Source: Chrysopilus asiliformis
Lineage: Eukaryota; Arthropoda; Insecta; Diptera; Rhagionidae
NCBI GenBank assembly: GCA_964034945.1
Contig: OZ035961.1
Location: forward strand, 17,313,243-17,377,242
Length of the DNA stretch: 64,000 bases
Direction: 5' to 3'
Below are positions 32,633 to 44,400 of the stretch, one piece after another. A model generated the notes under the pieces. That model did no database searches. It had not been told where the DNA came from and saw nothing but the letters and a program-made list of their open reading frames with translations. The position numbers were made by a program, and so were the translations under genes. Numbering within the stretch: position 1 is the first letter of the stretch; every line of letters begins with the position of its first letter.

Positions 32633-35600
32633 CAATTAGACCTTAATATGATAAAGTTCTTAAAATTTTTAAAAATTCTCAATTATTAAAAATTCTTAGA
32701 GACATAAATGCCATGGAATGAAAGGTTCCACTGTAAACAAATTGCAATTGAATGAAATTCATTTCAATTTAAAAAAAAGTGTGTTCACCAATACTTGATC
32801 GCTAAACATTGTGGTGGTATTTTTCAGCGTTTTTCCTCATTTTAGCGCGCCCACCACCTGTTCAAATTATTACCTCATCATAGAATAATCGTGTGGCCAT
32901 CGTATGAAGTCACATGAAGCATTTTCGTTGGCCCACACGATGAAAAAAAAAACTGGATTTTCAAGTTAGTCCAGCTCCAAAAACCAAAATAAGCCCAATA
33001 ATAGATGACCGCGCGGCTTGGGGAATACGGCGGCAAAAGCATACAACAAAATGTTTAATATTCTGTTTGAAGCAATCTACACGAATCACCATTAGAAACA
33101 ACGTGAGGTAAACTATTTATGGCTGGAATTCTCTTAAAAAGTTTCTTTACCTCTCAAAAGCGAAACTGAAACGCCCGAAATTTAAAACTAAACAAAGTTA
33201 AAATTGTAGAAGACCACGAAAAAAAAAACGATGAATTGATGTTTTGAATGGAATGACATCATTCAAAATATAGACAAAAAGTTTTCCATTCGATTTTCCA
33301 TACGGTCGGTTTGGCTCGTTGAGGAAATTACGAATACTACGCTGATGCGTGGGAGATCACACTATCATAGGGTGGAGTTTGTTGTACAGTGTAATTTTTC
33401 CTCCCATCCGTATTTGAGTATTTGAGTCCATGAAAAAAGTTATGCTAATTTTTGCTTTTTCGGACCCACCATCTTCTTTCTCAAGCTGTTTTGCGATGTT
33501 TTAATGGGGTTTCGTACCACCGTTACACTACTGCAGATTCCCTTCGCCCTAAATGTGTGACGTATTTTATGAAAATCCTCTTACTTTATGCAAACTTTTC
33601 TCAAGTACCAAAAAAGTGGCGTAAAGTGGTAATAGCGACTTTAATTTCGTAACTTTAAGGTCGCGCCGCCTGATTTGCGACCATATGTGCTGTCTATGTT
33701 ATTTATTTTTCGATTTTATTAACTCTGATTTTTTTTTACTCATAATCCCGTACCCGTAGTCAGTTTTAATCATCGGTTTTGTTAATTATGAGTTTAAAAT
33801 GTTAATTATGAGTGTAAACTGTCATTTTAAACTCATGTTTCACAAAATCTATGTTTAAAAACGACTATGAAAACGAGCCAATGACTTTAGCAGACCAATT
33901 AGTTGAATGTTTAGGTGTTTCCGAGATTGTGTTGAACAAATCATCCGAGAGACAACAAACAATTGAAAACGCTTTTTTTGGCTTAATATTCGGGTGGTCA
34001 AACATGCATGTGTTCCCCGTGATTCTGAAACGAATTTTTTGTTTCGGAACTTGTTATCAAATTTATAAACATTAAAAAATAAAACAAAAATACTTGACTT
34101 CGACTGAAAATCTTTTTTTTTTCACCTGCGGCGAATTTTTCTTACGGTGTACTTTCACCAATTCGGTTGAATTTGTTTATGAAGCGTATAAAAGCGTAAA
34201 AAATAGAGAAAATATTTAATAATTTCATCGCATTTTGTTTGAACCATTTCGCATGCGGCGAATTAATGATTTTTGTCCTGAACTATGTTTTGTTTTTATA
34301 CACGCATTTTTCGATTTAAGATGCCTCGATAGAAGACGTTTCGATATTCGTTGCTCGGTATTTCGTTCCGGGCTCGACATCCGACAACACAAATTCGATA
34401 TACGATGCCACATTTTCAGAAAAAAAATCGTGACTCTGAACTTTTAATATATTTTAAATTTGAATTTTACCATTATTCAAAATTTTCAACTCTATCTCTT
34501 CCACATTGCGTGTGTGCGGATCTCCAATACCGGCACTTTTACCCTAAGTATTTTAAACCGATACAAAAAATGTATAGCAAAAAATACAAGACCTCGTTGT
34601 GCGATTCAACTTTAAGAAATTTTACCCGCCCAAAAACTTCGTAAATCGCGGAATGTCTGTATTTCTTTCATAGCTCCGTTTTACCAATCCGTATTCACTC
34701 GCGGGAAATTTCCAAGGGAGGGATCCCTGCCTCTCCCCCGCTACCCTGAACATATTGTCCCAGATTTATACAAAACAAATATGGTCACCCTATCAAACAT
34801 GAAAAATCCCCTAGAAATATAACAAAATTATACATAAAAACCACCCTCACCGAATTATCTTGTGTGCGGATCTCCAATACCGGCACTTTTACCCTAAGTA
34901 TTTTAAACTGATATAACGCTTGATCTTCTTATGTGTCTATCCGCATATTTATCTACCGTGGTCCACACTGAAGCATTTTTATAGATATAGATAGACCTCT
35001 CCGCCTCCTGCATACTAAACCGCGACAACTTGTTTTTTAAACATTCTGGATAAAATTTCGATGATGCAATGCTAGCTCGAGAAGAAAAATAAAAACAAAA
35101 CGACCAAACATTCTGATATGTAATTAGAAAGAAAAGCAGTTAGCGTTGCTTTTCTTCAACTTACCACAAAAATTGATATTTGTTGGGATTGCTCATAAAT
35201 CTACGATTTCTGTTGATTTTTTCATTTGAATTGGAAAAACACTTCGGTTTTCCACACTGAGTCCTTTTCTTCATTCTGAATTTTTTGTGTGTCAGTTTTC
35301 TTAAACGAAAATCGATTTAGTCGAAATTTGAATCGAGTTGACCCAAATAATAAATAAAAGAGAAAATAAAAAAAAAGAATAGTAGGAAAATTCAGTGGAA
35401 GACGACTACAAACGAATCATCATCGTCAGTTATTAGCATTTTCTTTAAAAGCCCATATAAACTCAGCATAATCTATTTAGGTAATGAAAAAGGGATATTC
35501 ATCCTGCACGCGAAAACATTTCGGCGTTTTTCCAATTCAAACAGCTATCAAAACATGTTTTATCTCTATATATACATAGATATATGAAGACAAAAATTTA

Positions 35601-37265
35601 GGGAAAATGAAAATTTAACAGAAAAACGGAAAATATCGTAAATATTGACTGCACCCCATCAACCAATACTAGACCAGGGTGGTTTCAACCGGAAAAACTT
35701 ACATTCTATTCTGTCCACTGGAGAATATTTCAGCTTGTCGTGCTGGTTTTACTGGAAAATTGCTGCTTTCCGCGGAAAATTGCTCACTAAACTTTTATAA
35801 TTGAGCTAAATTAGGACTTTCACTGAAATTCACTCAACAATTTTGTAGATTTCTATCAATTCTTTTGAAAAAAAAACTGACTGTATAACAAAACAACTGT
35901 CGGCTTTCGGGAACGAAAAATTCGCACAAGTAACACACGTAAATGTTGGAAAACTCCTAAGCCTAGCTTTTCAATTCCGTTTCTAGGTTGGGCGTTAGAC
36001 GTTGAGTGTATCGAGCTAAACTTTGAGTTCACTTTCTTAACTTCTTGGATTGTGTCATTTGTATTTCTTAAATTTTTTTTCTTGTTTCCTTTGCTTCTAT
36101 TTAAGCAACACGTCCGATCGACTCATGGAAGTTCAACTGACTGAATGACTGACTGACTTTGAATTAAAAGTCTCCGGCTATAGTAAGCTTTTTGGGGCCA
36201 CTAGAACTATACTTTTTAGCTTAACTGGCAATAACTGATTGGGAGTTGGGAATAGTGTTTTTTTTTTGGGGGACCATCTATATCTGTTTCTGTGTGTTAG
36301 ATTCCCTTTCCATTATTATTGTAGACTCTGTTGAGTCAACTGACTAATCGAGTTTTTGGGGCGACATCACCAAGTGGCGTCTTTCATTGTGATATTTCTG
36401 CAGCGTTTCGGCTTCGATAGATTTCCACATACTCGTCGTCGTATGCATGTACATGGGCCCCCAAAAAATTCGTCTCCATTAAGTTTTCCGGAGGAAAGTG
36501 TCGCGAGAAAATGCTGTCTATATTTTCTATTATTATTGATGTGGAATTCGGTTACGATCATGTTGTCAGCGAGGGTAAATCTTTTACGCAGTCAGAGTGG
36601 TTTTTTTTGAAACAGTGGATGGTCAGGGGTTAATGGGCCAAGTGGGTGGAGAGCGATGATGACAAGTCACAGCACAACTTAATAAAAAGGGCGCCGATAA
36701 AATCCTCAAAGCTTGCAAATAGTAAAATAGTGTACAACTACTAACGTAAGTTAAATAGACGCATCTAAATCCATGTTAGCTGGGGGAAGATTTTAATGCG
36801 TGGCAGGAAAACATTGAGGGTTGTGGAAATGTATATGACTGGGTGGTGGTTTTTGTAATTCATTTTAATGTTAAGGAGATGGCGGCTCAAGTTTTTCGGC
36901 TGTTATTTGGTTACGATATATAAAGCAGCATAGAAAAACGATGAAAATGGTCAAAGGACACGCAGTGTAAAATTCTTCAACACTTTTCCCTATTTTTGAT
37001 AGGATTTTGCTTTTTCGATTAGATTAAAGGTCATGCCCTCGGTTCAATGTGTGAATTTCTTTTGTGATAATATGGAAATTAATTTTCGAGAAAAAATCGA
37101 AAAGTTATTTCCTTCGGTTTTTTTGTTGGAGGGTAGGGTGTTTTACCTGCCTAGGATGTTCGTTTTATAGAAAAATAAACTCGGGACAAGCTTGTTCGTT
37201 TTTTTTTCAAAAAATGGTCAGTAAGAAATTGATTTAAATGGAATTTTCCTCTTCAAATTTGTTTG
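32633..37265. other. Intergenic with old repeat scraps
   Basis: No gene recognised. It holds a 53-bp direct repeat (34511 and 34861), a GTGACC-family end at about 34720-34793 (GGTCACCCTA), and TGCGGCGAATT motifs at 34.12 and 34.25 kb. Confidence 0.55.
34511..34913. repeat. 53-bp direct repeat, 350 bp apart
   Basis: 34511-34563 and 34861-34913 both read TGTGTGCGGATCTCCAATAC and on to GTATTTTAAAC, with about one mismatch. Confidence 0.9.
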
Positions 37266-37269
37266 AGTA

Positions 37270-37561
37270 CAGTGGAACCTCGATTCGTGAATATAATCCG
37301 TTTCTGGAAGGTGTTCATAAACCGAAGAGTTAACGAACTGGAACGCCTGCCGAAGAACCGAAATTTTGTTCACAAACCGGAATTTTGTTCACAAACCGAA
37401 ATTTTGTTCACAAACCGAAATATTGTTCAAGAACTGAGGCATATTTTGGGTTCCGAAAAAGTACCTAAACCGAAATTTTCTTCACAATCTGAAACATTGT
37501 TCAAGAACCGAGGAATATTTTAGGCTCACAACCTAGTCATTCATGCTTACAGGATTTACTG
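37270..37561. mobile_element. Pogo/Tigger-like MITE with internal 18-bp repeats
   Basis: TA on both sides (37268-37269, 37562-37563). Ends are CAGTGGAACCTCGATTCGTGA and, inverted, CAGTAAATCCTGTAAGCATGA. The interior repeats TTGTTCACAAACCGAAAT about five times with variation. Non-coding. Confidence 0.75.
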
Positions 37562-37828
37562 TACTTACAGCTTGAAAACGAAGTTACAAAAATCTTCGTT
37601 TTTAAAAACAAACTTTAAAAAACCCGTGAAAAATGATATTAATATGAATAAATGGGGACGGTGGCGTTGCAATCCGATTTAGCGTTTTACCAGACTCGGT
37701 TTTAATTTTTCCAAAAAAGAAAATCGAGAATTTTACTCCAAACGTGTTTTTGAATATTTTTGACTCATTTTGAATTTAAACGAAAAACATAACAAAAGCT
37801 ATAATTGCCAATCTGGCAATCATTGGAG

Positions 37829-38354
37829 ACCCGTATGGTGATATTCGTATCAAAATTCGAACAGTTGTACCAAAATTCCACTTTGAAGTCAAACTTTCCA
37901 ATAAGATTTTTTAAAATTTATTCCAATCGGATTTTGATGTATGGGAGTTTTATGTAGAATAATATCCTAAATAACTTTTGTTCTTGGACTTTTTTGATAA
38001 GATGCACCGTTTTTGAGATATTCACAAAAAACGATTTCGTTTGTATGGGGGGTACCCCCCCTAATGGTCCATTTTTGCCCATTAACGAACTTAGCCTCAC
38101 ATTTTACGAAAAACGGATCCACGCAAAATTTCAAGTCTCTAGCTCAATCCGTGCGTCCGCAATCCGCGCCACAGACAGACGGACGGACGGACAGACGGAC
38201 AGACGGACGGACAGACGGACGGACATGCTAAATTCAACTTTTTTCATCATTCTAAACACACTGGTGTAATTCATTTTTTTGTGCGATGACGGGATCTTGG
38301 CGTTACAAACGGTAAGGCAAAGTTAATATACCCTTTGGTTTCACCATACGGGTA
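37829..38354 (+). mobile_element. Mini-me-like element, copy at 38.0 kb
   Basis: Thirteen-bp inverted ends ACCCGTATGGTGA / TCACCATACGGGT. Interior order: TTATGTAGAATAA module, GTTTGTATGGGGGGTACCCC, core AAGTCTCTAGCTCAATCCG, GGAC/AGAC tract (38171-38225), GCGTTACAAACGG. Non-coding. It is paired with an inverted copy at 38835-39365. Confidence 0.82.
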
Positions 38355-38834
38355 TAAACATCAAAAGACCACACAACCGCAATTAGTAGAATGCGAGCAA
38401 TAAATAAATAGTTGGAACTATTTAAATTTTTATCAAATTTCTTAAATTTTTCTTAGTTTTGCCTCCGACCGGTTCGCAACCAAACCATGTTGCCTTGTGC
38501 GAAAACCGGCCTAATATCAACATCTATTAAAAGTCTCAGGGATATCAGAGGGGAAAGTTGTGTGTGGAGGGGGAGGGGGTAGGATTTTAGGGGTCAAAAT
38601 TCGATTACAACGACTTCAGACGCTTAGAAGTTAGCTGAAACGTTTAAGTGGGCGAAAATTTTCCCATAGGCAAAACTTAACAAATACTGAAAAGTGTATC
38701 AAAATTGCTTTGATAAGATAAGGGGAGGGGTCAAGAGGACATTGGACTCCACATACACGCCTGAGAATATAGAATATAAATGTAAAAAACAGGCTATCTC
38801 GAAGATTTAAAGTTTAGACCTTTCTTTCTTTTTA

Positions 38835-39365
38835 TACCCGTATGGTGAAACCAAATGGTATATTAGATTTGCCTTACCGTTTGTAACGCCAAGATCCCGT
38901 CATCACACAAAAAAATGAATTACACCAGTGTGTTTAGAATGATAAAAAAAATTGAATTTTGCATGTCCGTCCGTCTGTCCGTCTGTCTGTCCGCCTGTCT
39001 GTCTGTCCGTCTGTCCGTCCGTCTGTGGCGCGGATTGCGGGCGCACGGATTGAGCTAGAGACTTGAAATTTTGCGCAGATTCGTTTTTCGTAAAATTCGA
39101 GGCTAAGTTCGTTAATGGGCAAAAATGGACCATTAGGGGGGGTACCCCCAATATGAATGAAATAGTTTTTTGTGAATATCTCAAAAACGGTGCATCTCAT
39201 CAAAAAAGTCCAAGAACCAAAGTTATTTAGGATATGATTCTACATAAAACCCCCATACATCAAAATCCGATTGGAATAAATTTTAAAAAATCTTATTGGA
39301 AAGTTTGACTTCAAATTGGAATTTTGATACAACTGTTTGCCGTTCACTTAAATCACCATACGGGT
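38835..39365 (-). mobile_element. Mini-me-like element, inverted partner
   Basis: Same 13-bp ends and the same internal order as 37829-38354 on the other strand, with the GTCY tract at 38963-39026. Similarity also extends outside the ends (GCCAATCTGGCAATNATTG), so the true repeat is longer than the terminal repeats. Confidence 0.82.
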
Positions 39366-39470
39366 TTTCAATAATTGCCAGATTGGCAATTATAGCTTTT
39401 GTTATGTTTGTTTTTGCTATTGCTAACATTTATAGGAGAGAAAATTTCTGCACGTACCTAGCATGTCTTA

Positions 39471-39625
39471 AGGTGATGGCCCAATAGAAGCTTTGCTTGC
39501 TTCGCTTGCTTTACTTGCTTTGGCAGCTGAATTAAACTCCGTGTTTCCTTATGGGAGCTGGCCCAATACAAAAGCGCTTAAAGCAAAGCGAAGCAAGCAA
39601 AGCTTTTATTGGGCCATCACCTTTA
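39471..39625. mobile_element. Foldback MITE, possibly PIF/Harbinger-like
   Basis: Arms of about 42 bp: AGGTGATGGCCCAATAGAAG from 39471 and its inverse ending at about 39625. TTA stands on both sides, the duplication typical of PIF/Harbinger. About 155 bp, non-coding. Confidence 0.75.
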
Positions 39626-40029
39626 GGGATACTTGTACTTTCTATGGTACGTTTTTGTGACACGCTGTTTACAAAAGGTTTGTTAAGAAATTTTGAATTC
39701 CATTCTGTTTTAACTGGAAAATTTTCTTCAATTTTATAGACACTGGATGCTTAATTCTTTTTTGTTAAATTTTACAAAGACATGCTGTAAATGTTACAAA
39801 AATATAAACAAGAAAAGTTCAGCGAAACTAGTTTGATATTCTTATAAGAAACTTCATAAATCACCTATCTTTCAATAACATTCACCTTTTTTTATGATCA
39901 CGGCCAATAAATCTATTTTGTATCATGGTTTTAATTTAATTATCAAAATTACACTAAATATTACTATGTTAGCGTCATCTTTTGATACGGTAAATAATTA
40001 AAAAAAAAAATCTTTTATTTGCATTTTAA

Positions 40030-40271
40030 CACGTTCGTGACATCGTGTACCACTGGTGGTACATGTACACTTTTTTAAAACCGCGCGAGTAAATAGTGCG
40101 GTAGTTTTTTTGTGGACGTAAATTTTTATTTCTAAATTATCAAGAGGTATATCAGTGCGCAGTCCAAATCGGCCCACTCACCCACCCACCTATCCACCCA
40201 TCCACCAGTCCACCCGTGGTACACGATGCCCAAATGTAAAAAAAGTTGAAAAAGCAAATGTCACGAACGTG
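40030..40271. mobile_element. TTAA-flanked MITE (piggyBac-like), CACGTTCGTGACA type
   Basis: TTAA at 40026-40029 and 40272-40275; ends CACGTTCGTGACAT, perfect over 14 bp. A second inverted pair (CATCGTGTACCAC / GTGGTACACGATG) and a CCCACCCAC-type tract lie inside. Confidence 0.85.
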
Positions 40272-40275
40272 TTAA

Positions 40276-41830
40276 TACAGCCACATTATAATGTCTTTTT
40301 TTTCTAAATTCTACTTAGGTATAGTAAGATTTATTATGTCAACGTTTAATAATTACCTATCTATTTCCAATTAGAAACTACAATATTTAAAATTTTTATA
40401 AAAATATTTCTATTAATCGAATATTTATATTGTTTAAATACCAATTTCACAGAATTTTAAAAAATTTATGCAAGAAACGTTTTACAAAACTTTCGACAGA
40501 AATATTCAATACAACAAATTGTTTGCACTCCTTATTGCAGGTAATGGTGTTGTCAACTTTATTTAACATAACATTATGACCAGTAGTTACCTGGTGGAAA
40601 CCAGGTTTGATAAATATCGTTAATTGTACCGTACCTCCAGACAACACACAACCACACAACGGACTTCTTTAAATAGCTTTGGAAAGGAAAAACTTCTACT
40701 TTATTTGCCAATATTTCATTGCCGTCAAAGAGAAATCAATTAAATATGACCATCGTATTTTATACACTAAACCTAAATGAGATTGTTGATGTTAGATTAG
40801 ACCTACAAAACATGTGTCCCATATATTCGATCCTTTCAATTGATTTCGGTATAAAGGGACACAAATGTGGTTATTTGAACATTAGAAGGTAAAGTAATTG
40901 ATTGCATGTAATGGGGTTTTAATTCATTGCAATTTTTATTACCCCTCGTTTTTGAATGAATATTGATATTTAATAATTAAAGTTAAATATAGACATTAGA
41001 AGATGGTAGAGTGAACTGTAATAGGCATGGCGTCGGCAGGGGGAGGGGGCAAGGTGGGGCACTGCCCTCCCCCTTTTGGAATCGGCAATTTTTTTGAAAA
41101 ACACGGTTAGTACATTATGGTTATTTAATAGTGTATTTGACCTTCGTTCATCCTCGGCGCTACAGATCTTGAAGAGACTAGGCCTCCTCAATTGAGGTTT
41201 CATACCAATTTCTTCTCTGCTTTGCACCTACAGTTTTACATTGATTACGAACTATGGATGAATTACAACATTTGTAACTTCCGGAATAATTTTTTTTTAT
41301 ATTTTATGCCAAGATCTTAGGCAAATTGCTTCTAAATGCCGAAGCACAGCATACATACAATCCATTCATAAAATCCATTCACACACTGAATACTCCCCTC
41401 AGCCCACTGCAACAAAGAGTTGGCGCGACCGTGCATAGCCTTATCAACCATTCTATCCAGTTACATAGTTTGGAGGAGTATTCAGGCGGCGCAGCGGGAG
41501 GCAAATACCAAACTGGTCCGTGTTTAGGTCCAGGAGCAGAAAAGTTCCAAGTTTTTTCGAATCGAATTATTTTGCCCTGAAATGGCCAAGTACTGTACCA
41601 CTTGTACTACGCTGGACCTTTATTTGATCTTGGAATTTAAATTTTTGGCATGCGGCGCAATATTTTTTAATAATTACTATTTATATTTATTTTATTTAAC
41701 AAAAAATTTACCTGCGTCGCAATTTTTGTTGCTTACCGAACAACGAGATTTCCTTTCTATATAAATAATCACAAACTAAAATTATGGTAAAACTTTTTTT
41801 TTTTTGATAGGTCTTTCAAAATTTCCAAAT
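40276..41830. other. Intergenic with old transposon ends
   Basis: GGCGTCGGCAGGGGGAGGGG (about 41030) and, inverted, CCTGCCGACGCCC (about 42404) look like ends of an old hAT-like insertion of about 1.4 kb. The segment at 41150-41275 matches 56370-56495. No gene recognised. Confidence 0.45.
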
Positions 41831-41831
41831 A

Positions 41832-42087
41832 CAGTAATCCCTCTAACTGCGCGGTTTCTAACTGCGCGGTTTCGCAACTGCGCGGTTTCGCAACTGCGCG
41901 GTTAAGTTTTAATACAAAAATTTCAAACTGCGCGGTAAAAATTTCTCAGCTGAGCGGTTTTTTTATAATTTTCGTTTAAAAAAACATGTTCCTAACCCCA
42001 AAATTTCATACAAAGTAGGGTTCACAGTGCGCGGTTTCGGTTTGCGCGCACTTTTTGTGGAACGTATCTACCGCGCAGGGATTACTG
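41832..42087. mobile_element. Pogo-like MITE with CTGCGCGG repeats
   Basis: TA on both sides (41830-41831, 42088-42089); ends CAGTAATCCCT / AGGGATTACTG. Subterminal AACTGCGCGGTTTCG repeats four or more times. 256 bp, non-coding. Confidence 0.85.
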
Positions 42088-42420
42088 TACACAAAAATGC
42101 GTTTTTATCAAGTTTTTTTCAGAAGGGGAAAGGGTGTCAAATACAAATTTTGCAAGTTTTGCTGCTTTGCCTTGTTTAAAACACCAAAAGGAAACCAACG
42201 GCATGCTCGAAATTTTTCGACGTCGCATGTTTATCAGCACCAATTTTTTTAGAGCAGCCATTTCTTGGTATTCTTTGATAAAATAACAGAAAGTTTTATC
42301 AGCAAAAGGACGAGAGGCAAATCAGTTGAAAGGATGTTTTTACTAAAAGGTATATCAATACAATACAGATCATGACATCTCCTTCCCCCTGGAAAAAATC
42401 CTGCCGACGCCCTTGGGAAC

Positions 42421-43970
42421 AGAAAAACTTTTGTACATTAAAATGAAGTGTTATAAAACTTTTAAAATGTAAACGTTTTAGTGAGTATAATTGGAATCAA
42501 ATAAAATATCGATTAATTTCTTTAGTTTTTTTTCAAACAAATTAGATTGCAAAGACATGTTCACGAATTGTGCTTCTGAGAATATACTTTTGCGGCGCAG
42601 TGCCTGGCTTTTAATTGTCACCAGCTCATTAATGTTCAAAAATCTAGAAAGAATTCTCAAAAAATCCATTAAACGTTTGAGGCACCCTTCCAATATTTAC
42701 CATTAATTAAAAACATTATTATTAGAAGAGAATCATAAATGAAGCGATTTCATGAAAAACTTTTAATGACATTTTAATATCGGTGTAATCAAAAAAAAAA
42801 AAAAAGAAATACCCAAGTCTCACGCATTGACAAATTTTAGTATATGAATTATAAATGAATCACGTGTTTACTAATCGTTCAGTTTTGGGTGGAAATTAAT
42901 TACAGTCAATTAAGAGTAATTTGTATTTTATGAAAATGCATGCACTTTCGTATAAACAGAAACGTGTTGTGTAGGAAAAAATACCTTTTCAAAACACAAT
43001 CACTTTAGTGCGGTTCAAACTATTACAAATTCGCCTCTGAATTATCATAAAATGTTATTTTTAAACGTTTTTGGCCAAGTTTCTTTTTTTTGTCATTATT
43101 TATAGTAAAAAACAATTTTTTTATTGAATTGTTAAAAAATAAATAAATTCTGGGTTTAGTCCGGTGAACAATTAAAAGGAGCCATGCCAAAGGGAGGCGG
43201 CGGCCTTGGGCTCAGTCCTCAAGGGGCCCAAAATTTTCCTTAGACCGAATATGAATTTCAAATGAAAACAACAAATCCAAATCTCTGGTACCTTGAAAAT
43301 TGTAAATTCAAGGGTATTTTTGACATTTACACGTAACGATTTTCACCTGCGGCGCATTCTATTATATACTAAGTCGGATGCGAATTCAGTCAAATTACAC
43401 AGAGATAAATTCAAATAGGAATATACAAGACAGTGAACCTATATGCAATGATTCCCTAAAAATAGGGAATTATTCCTATATTTTGGGAAAATTTTGTATT
43501 TTTTGGCTGTGAATTTCCCTTTTGTTTGGGAGTCATTATCAAAAAATTTCACTGTTTGGTATATTCCTATTTTTTGTAGGAATTTTTCCTATTATTTATC
43601 ATCGTTTAGGATGTCAAAGCATCAAAACATGGAGTTTCTCGTCTCGTTGACACCCACAAATATTCGCCCACAAGTTTTTTAAATAACTTCTGTCTGCAGC
43701 GTATTGTTCTTACAAAACTATTTGCCTACTTTCTAAAAATTTTGCTTGCCGCGCAGTTTTTGTTAAATTCTTATCAACTATTTTTTTGAAAACAAATACG
43801 ACACCAGATATAGATTTTGTCCAGTCAACGGTTTGCCTTAACATTAAAACAAAAGTTGAGTATTCATGACGGTGAAAAATCCTAGAAGTTCTTCTGCATC
43901 TTTCTTACTATCTGGACTTGATATCGCCACAGTTCAACATTTTTTGATCTTTTACAGAGAGAAAGTATTG
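42421..43970. other. Intergenic, nothing coding
   Basis: AT-rich. TGCGGCGC-type motifs at about 42592, 43350, 43690 and 43748. No gene recognised. Confidence 0.55.
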
Positions 43971-44400
43971 TATTGATGACGGAGACCGACTCGAGAACAA
44001 GGGCAGGAAAATACTTTCTATCTCTCGGTCTGTCTGTCGATCTGTCTGTCGGTCTGTCAGTTCGTCGGTCTATCTGTCGGTCTGTTAGTTGGTCTGTCTG
44101 TCGGTCTGTCTGTCGGTCTGTTTGTCGGTCTGTTTGTCGGTCCGTCTGTCGATCCGTCTGTCGGTCTGTCTGTCGGTCTGTCTGTCGGTCTATCTGTCGG
44201 TCTGTCTGTCGGTCTGTCTGTCGGTCTGTCTGTCGGTCTGTCTGTAGGTCTGTCTGTTGGTCTGTCTGTCCATCAGTTTGTCGGTCTATCTGTTGGTCCG
44301 TCTGTCAGTCTGTCTGTTTTGCTTATCTTAAATAACTTGAGAACACGACCTAGCGACTTAAAATTTTTTGTAAGTAAGTTTTACGAAAATCGTAATATTC
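43955..44400 (-). mobile_element. Mini-me-like element with 0.3-kb GTCTGTCTGTCG array
   Basis: AGAGAGAAAGTATTGTATTG, then GGGCAGGAAAATACT, then a GTCT/GTCG array (about 44023-44320), then the core CCTAGCGACTTAAAATTTTT. The flanks match those of the 52-53 kb array closely. The 120-residue frame across the array is a repeat artefact. Confidence 0.8.

Noticed and set aside
33851..34075. 74-codon plus-strand frame (MFKNDYENEPMTLADQ)
   Set aside because: It looks slightly protein-like, but there is no homology I recognise, no upstream exon and no conserved neighbour.
41028..42420. Pair of GGCGTCGGCAGG ends as one hAT element
   Set aside because: Ends differ beyond the first 12 bases and no target duplication was found; kept only as a remark on the region.
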